From: Marasmius tenuissimus
Taxonomy: Eukaryota; Basidiomycota; Agaricomycetes; Agaricales; Marasmiaceae
Direction: 5' to 3'
DNA length: 64,000 nucleotides
Assembly: GCA_029532415.1 (NCBI GenBank)
Contig: JAQOTA010000052.1
Location: 1,426,001-1,490,000, forward strand
The notes under the pieces were generated by a model. It was given only the letters and a program-made list of their open reading frames with translations. It was not told where the DNA came from and did no database searches. Numbering within the stretch: position 1 is the stretch's first letter; each line of letters starts with the position of its first letter. Below are positions 48,290 through 59,705 of this stretch, piece after piece. The translations under genes were made by a program, and so were the position numbers.

Positions 48290-49870
48290 TTATTTCTGTA
48301 GTTCTAAGTGCTGCTGCAAACATCCCAGTACCCTCTTCTTGGGATATTTTGGAGCGACGTGGTATCCCTTCTGTTGAGCTAATCTACGCATCATGTTTGG
48401 GTAGTCGGTGATGAGACCATCGACTCCAGTGTCCAAGAGCAGCTCAGCGGTATTGAGTCGGTTTATCTGCGAAAATTGATCAGGCAAGGAGTTGCGGAAA
48501 AAAAGTACTTATGAGCAACCAGAACACGTACCGTCCATGGCTTCACCAGCATTCCCAGTTGGTGCGCTTTGTCTACCATTATCTTCGTGGTGAGAGAGAC
48601 ATAGCCTGGCAGAGCGGGGTCGTTGAAATATTCTGTTGCGGCGTCCGCCGGAGACAAGGTACCAGCACCAATGGAATGGGCTGCTTGCGCGACTTGCTGG
48701 CCGAAAGAGCCGGGAAATGTGTCCAAGCGGACGCCACCAAGCCAGAGGGAAGTGGTGTTATCGAGTGTGACAAGAGTCTCCCTTCACGATTACAATCAGC
48801 GTCTGAGCGTTCGCCATGTGCTCGAACGTACATTTCAACCAGGGCAGACGTTCCAATCGTAGGATCGAGAGACTGGGTAGGAAATTAGAACCGGGGAACG
48901 CCGTAGCGAGAGGCCCGAGATACACACCTTCATTGCGATCAGGGACCTCCAATCAAAGCTCTGATACTGGGGAAAGTCAGCATTGAGTTCCGCCTACAGG
49001 AATCGGACGTACGGTGATCTGATATCTGTATGGGCTCCGGACAAACACCTCGTGTTGCTTTTCAACAAACTCCTGAACGCTCTTCGTTCTATTAGGGAAA
49101 ACGGGATCGATCTTTGACTCGATATTCCACCGTATTTGATGTTCCCGATCTGCGCACTCGACGAAGTCAAAGACCTCCTCCAGAGTTGATATCCTAGTGC
49201 CGAGGTAAGTCATTTGCAAGGCTAAGCTCCGGTATCAGGAATAGAACCCTCAGATGATAACGGGTATGACCCACGGAAGTCGCTTTGTCGCTGTGAGCCA
49301 CAGTCCAGCGTCTTAATCTGTGCGAGCGTGAGGTTTGCCAATGTCTTCCCGACATAGGGAAAATCCGGATCCGCCTCATACTAAAGGCGGGACGTGAGCT
49401 GGCAAGGAACCTCCGGGTAGATCTTCAACGTACCGCTGGAACAGTGTCCCTGCATTTGGAAGGGACGATATCCTCGTCGTGCCATACAACTACGACTCCG
49501 TCCTGGCCGACCCTGTCAGTTTTGGTGTCCAAGAGCACCTGGGCCTCACATACCTTGGTGACACCGTTATCCAATTCTAGCGTGGTGGCGCCATCGATCA
49601 ATGACCTGGACGAGTGTAGGAAGACTTCATCGTAGATGAAGCTAGAATTACCATGCAAAGGCAGGGAGGAGGTTCTCCACTACATTTCCACGTCCTCCAC
49701 GGTGAGCCTGACCTCGGATCGTCAGCAGAAGCACAATAGAGATAGTAGAAATGTCATACCTGGATGTCGAAGTACCGTGAAGGGTGGGTGGCTAGCGGAA
49801 GTTGGCCCGGGCTAGCCAAGACGTGATTGATACTGGCAAGGAGGGCAGCTAGAGATGCGACGACAACCAT
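48290..49870 (-). CDS. Secreted glycerophosphodiester phosphodiesterase
   Basis: Hydrolyses glycerophosphodiesters to glycerol-3-phosphate and an alcohol. The protein starts MVVVASLAALLASINHVLAS, a signal peptide, so it is probably secreted or vacuolar. Then come FDIQ/AHRGGRGNVVENLLPAF with the catalytic His-Arg and Glu, TTLELDNGVTKDGVVVVWHD (metal Glu-Asp and second His), YVGKTLANLTLAQIKTLDCG, RISTLEEVFDFVECADREHQ, IRWNIESKID, LGMLVKPWTINRLNTAELLL and DTGVDGLITDYPNMMRRLAQ. All expected active-site residues of the GDPD TIM barrel are present. About eight introns. Stop at 48290-48292. Confidence 0.9.
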
Positions 49871-50213
49871 TGAGTGGTGGTAGGGAAGATGGGACTTCGG
49901 GGAGAAGATATAGGACGGAGAGTATTATAAGCTCTCTCTTTCTCAATCCTGAAACCCGTGTTGAAACCTGAAATTGGGAACTTCACGGAATCAACGAACG
50001 TTCATGATCCCCCGGCGGATGCTCAGCGGGCAGCGGAGAATTAGTCCCGGGCCCTTGAAGGCGCTCCGAGTCCCAGCTATCTCCCTGATGAAACCCTTTC
50101 CGTCATCTCCAGGACACGTTCGTTCCGTTTCGGTATCCACGTTCCCCAGCCTCACACTAGTCATGATAGAGTCTTTGTTGCGAGGACTATCCGGAGGTAA
50201 TTGTAACCAAGGT
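49871..50213. other. Spacer between glycerophosphodiesterase start and COX19 stop
   Basis: 343 bp. The phosphodiesterase promoter region with a TATA-like TATAATAC on the minus strand around 49922-49929. No gene seen. Confidence 0.35.
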
Positions 50214-50603
50214 CTATTTTACGCCTTTCTTCTCTGAAGACGCCTTATCCTTATCCACATTTGCCAGGCCCAGGTTCTTCCATTCGTCTCGTTCCATCAG
50301 CCCCCTACGACGGAAGGTTAGAAGAAATGGAAAGGAGGAGAACTGGAATAGTTACTTTTGCATTCGACAGTCGAGATAGTCCCGGCTAAGGTCCCGACAT
50401 GCACTAGATGTGCTAGAGTTGCTTCGAAGACAGTTCATGTATATTATCATCTGGTCTTTGCATTCCCCTATGGAAGACTATGAGCGACCTTCGACACTCA
50501 CAAATAGAGAGTATTCACCATAGTGATCTAGAGGAAAAGAGCCGCGGTCGGGTGGCGTTACTCTGAAGCCGGCGTTGATAGATGGTGGTCGTCCAAAAGA
50601 CAT
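50214..50603 (-). CDS. COX19: Cytochrome c oxidase assembly protein Cox19 (twin CX9C)
   Basis: A small intermembrane-space copper-handling factor needed for cytochrome c oxidase assembly. Three exons read MSFGRPPSINAGFRVTPPDR, GSFPLDHYG, then ECKDQMIIYMNCLRSNSST, SSACRDLSRDYLDCRMQK and GLMERDEWKNLGLANV, ending EKKGVK and TAG at 50214-50216. Both CX9C motifs are exact (C-KDQMIIYMN-C and C-RDLSRDYLD-C), and the TPPDRGSFPLDHYGEC stretch is the Cox19 signature. About 90 residues, the usual length. The two introns (donors TATG/GTGAAT and CAAAA/GTAACT) split the coding region into pieces too small to show as one open frame, so the gene is easy to miss. Confidence 0.94.
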
Positions 50604-51081
50604 GAGTCGCTTACGGACCTCACCGAAGAAATGCTTAGATAAGACACCCGGCCTGGACCCACAAGTCAAGCCGGCCTTCTACAATACAGCTCGGTTATCA
50701 ATTCAAAAGGAAGGCTCTCACTCGAGCTCAATCATACGGACCTGGCTCAAAGATCCCACCCCGATAGAATCTTAACACTCAACGACCGCACCTCTGAGTC
50801 TATCACACCATGAGCCCCTTCGAGCCCGGTGACTGCTTCGTGAATGCATCATCCTGCCGTCTGGTGCTGAAGCACTGAGGCCATACAATTGGGGGTCATA
50901 GTGAATGTTGCGATGTTATCGTTCCGAGCTCGACCTAGATATGAGAATCCTGTCATACGATCGCAAGCCATCATAAGTATCATTGTATGTATGCCCCGGC
51001 GTTATCCCTCGAAGTTCTGTGGTCGCTCGTAGGTAGCCGATCCAGCGGTCCGGTATCAATTTCAAGAAAGAAGAATGTCCT
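50604..51081. other. Spacer between COX19 start and bZIP stop
   Basis: 478 bp with the COX19 promoter and the bZIP 3' region. No motif or gene recognised. Confidence 0.35.
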
Positions 51082-52261
51082 CTACTTCCTCTTCTCCTTA
51101 TCCTTCCTCGCCTTCGCCCGTGCCTTTCCCTTCCCCTCGGGTTGATATTCGTCTGAACTGGGATCGTCCTGATCCGAATCAGATTCCTCAACGCTGCGAT
51201 GCTCCGGGACCGTACTCCTGGAAGTAGAGGAGCTCCCCTGGCTCGGTATGTTATGCGGGGAGATATCGATGCCAGCCATACGGCTCCCTTTAAGCATCAC
51301 GATCTCCTTCAACCACCCATTCTCACGCCGCAAGTCTGCAGCTTCACGTTCGAGCGTGTCAGCCCTTCCAGACAGTTCAGAAACCGTCTTTTCGAGGTTC
51401 GAGTTCCTCAACTTCTTCTTGATGCGGAATCGAGCTGACCAAGATGGGCGTTAGTGCCCCTAATAATAAACTCGACGCGCTCTGAGACACTTACCAGAGG
51501 CAGCGGTATTTCTCCTTCGTTTGTCCTCTGTAATACCGCCGGCATCGTCAAACGTGGGCGACGCAGGCTGAGCTGAAGAAGAGCTTGCGTATTGAGAGGA
51601 CGGGATAGTAGGGGATGATTCACTGGAAGTCGGTGGAAGGATATGTTGCTGATGTTGGTGGTATTGATGGTGATGTCCTTGATGCTGCGGATTCGAGGGA
51701 ATTGGATTCTGGAAGTGCATAGTTCCGGGGGGAAGACCAAGATTGGGTGGCTGTAATGTCGGCTGAGAAGAGGGATTGAAATTCTGTTGATGCTGCTGCC
51801 ACGGGCCGGGTGCGTGGGGGGGAGCTTGATAGACATTCGAATTCGGGGGCGGCAGCGACAGTCCTGAGGTATTTGGAGGGATAACGCCTTGGACTTGTAA
51901 GTAATTGATAAGGGTTGAATATAAGTCGTTGGAAGGAGGGGGAGCGGTGCCACCCGCGGCTGCAAATTGCGCGAGTAGAAGTGCGTCGTCAATCTAGAAA
52001 GCCCATGATCTGAGAACGTTATGTCCAATGGCAAAAGACAATCATGCTCACATTAGTCGAGGGGTCTTGTTGAACAGGCTGAGATGTCGAGCGCGACCCC
52101 CTTCCACCAGAAGAATCGCGGGGCAACTCGCTCTTTTCCGAGCCGTCATCCATATCCAACGAAAAGTCAAGAGTCTCCCAGCGATCTAGTTCTGCTTTAA
52201 GTGTGGGGGTGTCAAACGCAGCAAGTGGATCCTTTTCAGGTAGGGCAGGGTAGGAGACCAT
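51082..52261 (-). CDS. CYS3/MetR-like bZIP transcription factor
   Basis: A bZIP regulator of about 340 residues. N-terminal exon: MVSYPALPEKDPLAAFDTPT and an acidic patch (LDFSLDMDDGSEKSELPRDS). The middle is Pro/Gln/His rich (with QHQGHHHQYHQHQQH). The DNA-binding region reads EDKRRRNTAASARFRIKKKL, where NTAASARFRIKKK is the invariant basic stretch of the CYS3/MetR/Met4 group rather than Gcn4 or AP-1 types, then a leucine zipper with heptads over EKTVSELSGRADTLEREAAD and LRRENGWLKEIV. The second intron falls inside the basic region at AAS/ARF. Ser-Asp rich and basic segments end the protein. Known relatives activate sulfur assimilation; the role here is inferred. Confidence 0.86.
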
Positions 52262-52709
52262 GACAGGAGGACGATTGCTGGAGATCTTCTCAGTACCAGA
52301 AAGTCAATACAACGCGTACTTGAATTTAGAACGAGCGATGAGCAATTCATGAACAAGATTGCGACAATACAGGGAGGCATAACGCAACGGATCGGTCCAG
52401 ATTGCCGGTTCCGCGACACGCGCTTAAGGCTGAAACGCGTTTTCAGCGAGTGATACCGACATTCTGCTGTGGAAATAGAGGAGAGGAAGAGAAAGGTTCG
52501 CCCTGAAGTATGTCAGTCGAAGTGATAGACGCTATGGCATGAATTCCGAATTCAATGCAATCCAGCCGGTTGAGTTTGAGGCCGAGACTGTTGATTAGTC
52601 ATCAATTGATCCAGGGTAGCGCGTAGTACTTACGCGTCCTGGTCCTGACAGTCATCACCGTCCAGAAATCTACCACTACCACAGCACGTTTACAGAACGC
52701 TTTTGCATC
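52262..52709. promoter_or_regulatory. Divergent promoter between bZIP and NPL4 genes
   Basis: 448 bp between two divergent starts. A GTTTCAGCG-type stretch is repeated in inverted form near 52430-52446 (GCTGAAACGCGTTTTCAGC), a 19-nt palindrome centred on ACGCGT-like sequence at about 52428-52446. No gene seen. Confidence 0.4.
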
Positions 52710-55029
52710 ATGGTACGGAAAAGGACCCTTTTGCTTATCCGGGTGGCTCATTCAGTTCTACAGATCGTACGAGTACGGACGAAAGACGGTAACTTTCGGT
52801 TCGATCTGCCGCCGACCGCAGACGTTGGTGAATTGTTCAGCAAGGTATTCATATCACATTCTGTCTCCTGCATATCGAGTAAACATCTTCGTTAAGGTTT
52901 TAGAAACAACGGTTGATGCAGACGAGAAGAGCTTTACTATATCGAACAAACCTCGTGGAGGGGAGGTGGACATCTTGACCTTGAAAGGGAGATCGTTGAA
53001 GGAAATCGGAGTCAAGTAATATTTCTCCATCGCTCTCTGGTTCCTACAGACACATTGACACGTACTAGTCACGGCGATTTATTCTTTGTGCAGTACAAAA
53101 CAAGAGATGAAGGCTCAGCGGTGGCACCCTCCACGTCTTCAAGCACAAGTGAGCCGCAAGCGTCCACCCAATCGACAACACATCGACCATGGGACTCTGT
53201 TCAGGAAGATCCTGTGGATACATACTGGAGATCCAAAGACGGAAAGATTCCCCGTCAGAGAGATGCACAGTTCTGCAAGCATGGACCGAAAGGAATGTGC
53301 GATTATTGCATGCCCTTGGAGCCCTACGATACCGCATACCACACAGAACATAAAATCAAGCATTTGTCCTACCATGCGTATCTGCGGAAGCTCACCCCAC
53401 AGACTTCTACAGATTCTGCTTCATCCTTGCCTCCTCTCAACCCGCTCGATTACAAAGTCAAAGTACCATGCACCGCAGGCAATCATTCACCTTGGCCTGC
53501 CAGTATATGTACAAAATGCCAGCCGTCTGCGATCACTCTAAACTCCCAACCTTTTCGAATGGTCGACCATCTCGAAATCGCATCCATGGAGATCATAGAT
53601 CGATTTTTACACGCCTGGCGAATGACAGGCTCACAACGCTTCGGCTGGCTACTCGGAAGATACGAGCCATATGACAAGGTTCCAATGGGCATAAAGGCAG
53701 TCGTAGAGGCTATCCAGGAGCCACCGCAAGAAGGGGAGCTCGACGGGCTGACTCTCGGATTACCATGGGAGGACGAGCCGCGCGTTAGGGCACTTGCTGC
53801 TAATGCTTCAACGCCTCTCACAGTTGTGGGGTACGTTTTTACGGATCTCGTCCCGACCGAAGAAGACCGTACAAAGAATGTATACAAGAGGCACTCACAG
53901 TCATTCCTGATGTCCTCGCTGGAAGCCATATTCGCCGCTACGATGCAGTCTCGGTATCCCACACCTACTAAATCGTCACCCACAGGACAATTCTCGTCAC
54001 GGCTTGTTACAGCAATCCTTACTGCGACCGAGGACGGACATGTCGATGTTTCTGCGTATCAGGTCTCTGAACAAGCGATGGCCATGGTGGAAGCCGATAT
54101 GATTGAGGCCAGCGTTGACCCAGGAATCGTCCGGCTCAAAGAGGAAGACCGAACCGCCGGCTCAGCACGATATATTCCTGATGTTTTCTTCACATACAAG
54201 AACGAGTATGGCCTGGAGGTCAAAAAGAGTGCAAAACCCGCATTTCCTGTGGAGTACCTGATAGTCAACGTATGCCATCTTTTGTCGCTCTACATTTGCC
54301 TTCATTTACACTCACCAAATGTGCCCAGGTGACCCACGGCTTCCCTCAGAGTCCTTCACCCATGTTCCGTTCCATTCAATTTCCGATAGAAAATCGACCG
54401 GGATTGGAAGATCAAAAGATTGAACGTGCTTTGTCTGAGTTGGCCAAGTTGGAAGCTCCCAACATTGTCGACAGCAAACACGCAAAGCCTGGGGACGCTC
54501 ACAAGACCTTCGCCTTAGCTCGATGGCTAAGCGATTGGCATCTCGTCGCTTTTTTAGACACTACTCAGCTGCTATCTCCTGTACGCATATTCTTTTACCT
54601 TTCTTCGCCTTCAATCCACTCAACGGTATCATCTCGCTCCAGCATGACATCCACATTCTCTTGAAGGCCGTTTCGTCACCCCAACTTTTGGAGGATGCAA
54701 GCACACTAGATCCTGTACTGGCCACCGACGGGTGGCAGACCTTAATGACATTTGCTAGGGAGCATGCACGTAAGTTCTGAAAGTCTCATTGGCTGCCTTC
54801 TGGAGCTCATATCGTAACGTCAGCGCGTCCCAAAGCTTCTGCCCCAATATCTTCAGCGATGGACGAGGACGACCCAATACCTCAGGACGTACTCGATCAA
54901 ATTGCCGCCGAGGAGGCTGCCGCGTCTGGCAGTGGTGGTGCAACACCCGGTACCAAGACCTGCCCTCATTGTACATTTGAGAACGAAAGTAGTAGGTCGG
55001 ACTGTGACGTTTGTGGACTGCCCTTGTAG
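52710..55029 (+). CDS. NPL4: Npl4, adaptor of the Cdc48 segregase
   Basis: Npl4 with Ufd1 recruits ubiquitinated clients to Cdc48/p97. The start ATG (52710-52712) appears to be followed at once by a 51-nt intron (GTACGG..CTACAG); splicing gives MIVRVRTKDGNFRFDLPPTA, the canonical opening, while reading through gives an odd 12-residue extension. After the ubiquitin-like domain come two zinc fingers (CKHGPKGMCDYCMP and CTAGNHSPW..ICTKCQP), the MPN fold (VDHLEIASMEIIDRFLHAWR, QRFGWLLGRYEPYDKVPMGI) and the C-terminal domain with VEYLIVNV/THGFPQ. The end is a ubiquitin-binding NZF finger, CPHCTFENESSRSDCDVC, as in metazoan Npl4. About seven introns; stop at 55027-55029. Confidence 0.93.
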
Positions 55030-55242
55030 GTTTCATGTAGGGATGAGTGAGAAGAAGGCCAGTTAGTTTGTTGTATCTCTTGATATGTCATTACGAACCT
55101 TGTATTATAAGTAGACAGCGAACGTTGAGAGTGGAATCCCCGACTCATTGGCAAATAAGCGCTGGCCGTAGGCGTCGAAACGCGCCAATATTACTGCCCG
55201 CAAACCTATTTGTTCCCGAACGTCGTCGTCATTCACAAGGAT

Positions 55243-56076
55243 ATGACCAGTCTACCCATTCTCTACCACTTCTTTCGAAGCCCGCTTCCGTATGCACGGA
55301 CACTCGCCCTTCAAGAACGTATCCATGAGCTACAACTCTCGCTCCGTCGAAATTCTCCGGAAAAGCAGAGAGATATCCTCCTACTATTAGAACACAGGCC
55401 CGTATACACCGCCGGTCGTCGACAAACCGAGGAGAATGAATTCGTCGTCGCGGAAAGAGACAGGCTCAAAAAGATTGGGGCGGATTTCGAGCTGACGAAG
55501 AGAGGAGGGGAAATAACATATCATGGACCTGGTCAAGTGGTTGGGTACCCTCTACTCGACTTGAGCCATGCTGCTCCCTCGGGATCACCCTCGCCCACGC
55601 TGTCTATACGAGATTACATCTGCCTCTTACAACGCACCCTTACCTCTCATCTGAAAACACACGATATCCCGACTTCCCCCTCAGAACATACGGGTGTTTT
55701 CCTCGACGCGTCGACGAAGATTGCTTCCATTGGTGTTCAAGTACGACATCGGCTGACTACACACGGATTTGCAATGAACATCACACGGGAGCCGGAGAGG
55801 TGGTTCGAGAGGGTTGTCGCATGTGGGTTAGTGGGGGTCAAAGCTGGATCAATTCAAGGGGCCTTGGAAGACCGGAAACGGGCTCGTGAAAGCATGACAG
55901 TCGCAGACGAAATCCCAGCTTTGACCAGGAGGTTTGGAGAGATATTTGGGCGTAAGATGGTCAAGATAGATTTGACTGAGGGAGGGGAGATAATCGGTGC
56001 TATTAGAGAAATGGAAGAGAGCTGTGCGAAATTAGGGCCATGGCCTACGGAACCGGTAGAGTCTAGGGATTCATAA
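55243..56076 (+). CDS. LIP2: Octanoyl-[acyl carrier protein]:protein octanoyltransferase
   Basis: LipB-type enzyme that moves octanoate from mitochondrial ACP to lipoate-dependent enzymes. One exon, 277 codons from MTSLPILYHFFRSPLPYART. Landmarks: LLLEHRPVYTAGRRQTEENE, LTKRGGEITYHGPGQVVGYP (the LipB signature), TKIASIGVQVRHRLTTHGFA with the catalytic Lys, MNITREPERWFERVVACGLV with the catalytic Cys. A TTG upstream at 55210 would extend the frame, but the ATG at 55243 matches the family start. No obvious presequence. The stop lies only 22 nt before the ATG of the next gene on the same strand. Confidence 0.93.
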   Translation: MTSLPILYHFFRSPLPYARTLALQERIHELQLSLRRNSPEKQRDILLLLEHRPVYTAGRRQTEENEFVVAERDRLKKIGADFELTKRGGEITYHGPGQVVGYPLLDLSHAAPSGSPSPTLSIRDYICLLQRTLTSHLKTHDIPTSPSEHTGVFLDASTKIASIGVQVRHRLTTHGFAMNITREPERWFERVVACGLVGVKAGSIQGALEDRKRARESMTVADEIPALTRRFGEIFGRKMVKIDLTEGGEIIGAIREMEESCAKLGPWPTEPVESRDS

Positions 56077-56098
56077 TACAACTCACTCTCACACCACC

Positions 56099-56843
56099 AT
56101 GCGCGTTCTCATCCTAGGAGCGACCGGACCAGTGGGCTTGAATCTCACAAAAGAACTCATTCAAAAGCTCTCTTTGGACAGAGCTGAAGGCAAAGAACAT
56201 AAGATTATTCTCTTCGTTCGTTCACCTGCGAAGCTCCCAGAAGATGTCATCTTCAACCCACTCGTCACTGTCATTAACGCCCAACTCACCGATATTGTGA
56301 AGCTCGAAGAAGCGTTGGAGGGTGTCGATGCTGTCCTCTCTGCACTGGGACCCAGTGTCAGCAAGGGCCCCTTCCATCCCAGTGGTGAGCCACTGGCCAA
56401 AGCCTACGAAGGCGTTTTAGGGGCTATGAGGAAACGCGGGGTGAAGAGACTCCTCGCCCTAGGTGTGCCCGCCTTCTGAGTCTGCAAGTGCTCGGACCAC
56501 TAACTGTCGTGCAGGAACCGCATCCATTACAGCTCCAGAGGACAAGTCAGACGCCCGTTTCGCTGCACTCGTTGCTGGAGTGGCTACCTTGGCACGCAAT
56601 GCGTACAAGGATGTAGTGGCCATAGGGAAGACGATATCCGCTGCTGACGATCTGGACTGGACTGTTGTGCGGGTTCCAGTCCTGAACAACAAGGATGGGA
56701 AGGAAATTCATGCAGGGTTCATTGGCGATGGAAAGACGGGGACGTTTCTGGCTAGAATCGGCTTCGCAATGTTGGTGCTTGGGGAGTTATTCAACGACAA
56801 TCCCCAATGGATTCGACGAAAGCCCATGATTTGCTCGGTTTAG
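56099..56843 (+). CDS. NmrA-like NAD(P)-binding protein
   Basis: A Rossmann-fold protein of about 230 residues from two exons. It starts MRVLILGATGPVGLNLTKEL, with the dinucleotide-binding GATGPVG loop, then KIILFVRSPAKLPEDV, EEALEGVDAVLSALGPSVSK and RGVKRLLALG/TASITAPEDK. The intron splits the Gly codon of ALG. The later part, DDLDWTVVRVPVLNNKDGKE, is the 'l.WTivRp..L.d' strand of atypical short-chain dehydrogenases of the NAD(P)H-binding (NmrA/BLVRB-like) group, in which the catalytic Tyr-Lys pair is missing. Such proteins are reductases or redox sensors; the substrate is unknown. It follows LIP2 by 22 nt and could share its transcript. Confidence 0.86.
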
Positions 56844-57023
56844 GCAGTATGGTACGAGATAGCATTTTGAAATTGTATACACCATTCTTGACATTACTGA
56901 GCGGCGGAAAGATGCATCTCACTGCAAACCAAAAGTTATATTCAGTGATACTGTTACATTAATCGACATAGATAATCCCGCATTCGAAGTAGGTGAATAC
57001 ATCAGAGGGCATATGACATTAGA

Positions 57024-59705
57024 TCATCTATAATAGTGGTTCATCGCATCTACGGAGTCCATTTCCTCCCAGAGGTTCTCGTCCTCTACGTTGCCTGATC
57101 CGTAATCCGGCTGGTTTTGTCTGCTGAGGTTGGCATCCCCTGTCGTTTCATACAGATCCCACATCTCCTGGTCCGTATCGTCCTCGATCTTCACTGCTAT
57201 TTGTGGTGGAGACTGTGGCTGAACAACAGGTTCCGCTGATGGTACCACGGAATAAGGCATCCAATCCGCCTCCCACTCCAGAACTCGGGGGTGTGCCTGT
57301 ATTCTAAAGGCAGGAGCTGATTGATGGATTCGCGGATTGAGGAGAACATCCTTACTTGATGGGATTGAAATTTTGAATTTCCAAATGCTCCATTGTTGTA
57401 GCTCGAGATATGGCCACGTAGGCTGGACAGAGACGTTTATCAGCTTGGTATGTGAAGGAGTGTTGCACTCACTTTGGCCCTTCTCAAATATTCTCCTCAG
57501 ATCCACTTTTACCCTTGTAAGAGTCTGTCCTTGACTTTTGTGGACAGACATAGCCCACGCCTGATTTGAGGTAAGGGAGCATTGTGGCTCATGGAAATTT
57601 CGGACTTACAAGAATCAGTGGGACCTGCAGACGTTCGCTTTCAACTGCAATGAATCAGGTCAGCGCCGCATTTCCGAATGTAGTGGAGGCCTACCATTGC
57701 CAAGGAAACCTTCAACTGAGAAGTTGACCGGGGCGCAAAGCAATAGCAGCCCGTTAGTGAACTGTACCAAGGGAAATAGCTGGTTTCTGGAGAACACGGC
57801 ATTATTCAATGGAACCATGTTGGCTGGAGGGGTGACGGTTCGCTTAGGTCCATCATTGTCAGTGTCTTTTCTTTCAGCTCGATTCGGACAGCATATCTCG
57901 ATCTGTCTTTTCAACGCCTCAGCAGTGGTGATAAATTCAATTATCTTCCCGGTGGATCCATTGACCATACTGCCTTGCACAATGTTCTGCGACTTGTTTA
58001 GCAATCACATGTCTTTACCAGATAATCCATCGTACCTTTATAAGCATGACTTGAGCCCCAACCTGAACAAAAGTTTTACTTGCTGAGTTTTCATCCCAAG
58101 CGACAGGAACCTTACCTTAAGAGTCACAGACTTAGGCACTATGGAGACCTTGTCAAGCAGCCTTATTGCATCTTCCTTCGGTATGGGATTGCCGTGAACA
58201 TCACACCCAGCGCGATCCATGGCACGGAACATATGAGGTGTACCCGTCAATGCATGGATCCGCCTCTGGTTGCAAGCATCGACTTCTGCTCGTGTTGGAT
58301 ACCTTCAAGAAACTTTTCATTTTTCCACTGGAAATCAGAAGGGGCCAACACACAGTTCAGTTGGCTCTATGCCATCTTCATACTTGAGCGGGCGCGACAG
58401 ACGTGCAAGCTTCTCAATTTGTTCGTCAGACAACTCTCCAACTCGCATTGCGCTCAAGATATCCACGAATTCTGTGACGTCGTTGATGAGCCTCAGAAGC
58501 ATCAAATTATATGGATTAACTTACCAGGATCTTTCTGTCGGAAGACCTTGGTAAGCCTGACAGGCGGCTGTGTGATACAGGACGACCAAGACATGGCGTC
58601 GAAGCAGAAAGTCGAGGCCAACCTATGATTATGACTTTCGTCGGGAACAGGAGGCAGTTGGCAGAAGTCACCGGAAAGGACCAGCTAGCGGTGGGCATCA
58701 TTCATAACGTGCCGTTGTTGTAAGTCGACAACTCCGACCCACCTGAATCCCACCAAATGGCCGCGGATTCGACCGAACGAAGCGAGCAATATATTCCTGC
58801 TGTCACGTCAGTGTGAAATTGCCAGGACGTAAAGTTTAAGTGGGCGAACAAGTTTATCGAACAGTCGCCCTTCCAACATCGAGACTGTAAGGAATTCAGG
58901 TTGGTACTCTCAAGATGCTGAAACTGTGCTCACCCTCGTCGATAATCAGGGTCTTCAAACCTTTCCAGCGTTGCGAGTATTTGCTTGACTTTTTCAGACG
59001 CTGCGCCAGGGTTTCTTCATCTTCTTTACCCAGTCCTATTCCTGCAAATGAATGTATCGTGAGTCCGCCGATGTTCAGACCCGCAATACCGGTAGGAGCA
59101 GTGATAGCTAAAGAATCTGGCTCGGGCCTGATGTCTTTCAATGTCTTGACGATCGTTCGCAGCAGGACAGACTTTCCCGTTCCTGCGATCCATCGAAAGT
59201 ATGAGTGTGCCGGCGGAGTGCCAGAAATCAGGATTGCTCACCAGCAGGACCAGTGAAAAAAACACTTTCACCCCGCTTCACAACACCAAGGACGTGCTTT
59301 TGCTCTGCGGAAAGAACGATCTCCTGCTCGAGCGTCGCCATCTCAGCGGATATGACTTCAGGGAGCCCGACCATCTGACGGTCGTTGATGGTTGGAGCTG
59401 TTGCTGGGCGTGGAACATGATGCGAAGCACCCTCACCACCCAAGGGTAGCAACTGCCTCGAAGACGGTATTATCTGAGGCCCATCAGGAAGAATCGTTGG
59501 TGATAACGAGGATTCTTTGGCCTTCTTCCGCACTGGAAATGGATGAGCATGGATTCATCGCAAGTCCGACGGCGGAGGACTCACCTTGGGTGTACTCAGT
59601 AATCCAAGCTTCTGCCTCCTGTCGCGTACGGAAACCATCTGGTAGCGCAGCAGATTCGGTTTCCCAAACTTGCAAGGAATTCCGCCCTACGAGAACGAAG
59701 AACAT
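57024..59705 (-). CDS. Pif1-family DNA helicase with shortened RNase H1-type N-domain
   Basis: A superfamily 1B 5'-3' helicase. The N-terminus ([18 protein letters not shown], then [18 protein letters not shown]) resembles the RNase H1 hybrid-binding domain of the plus-strand neighbour but lacks its central WEECKA part. After a linker come [32 protein letters not shown] (Walker A, split by an intron), [48 protein letters not shown] (Walker B), [70 protein letters not shown] and AYVAISRAT. The acidic C-terminus has [20 protein letters not shown] and ends DAMNHYYR. Motifs I-VI are intact, so an active enzyme is expected. Over ten introns. Paralogue of, and divergent from, the next gene. Confidence 0.88.
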
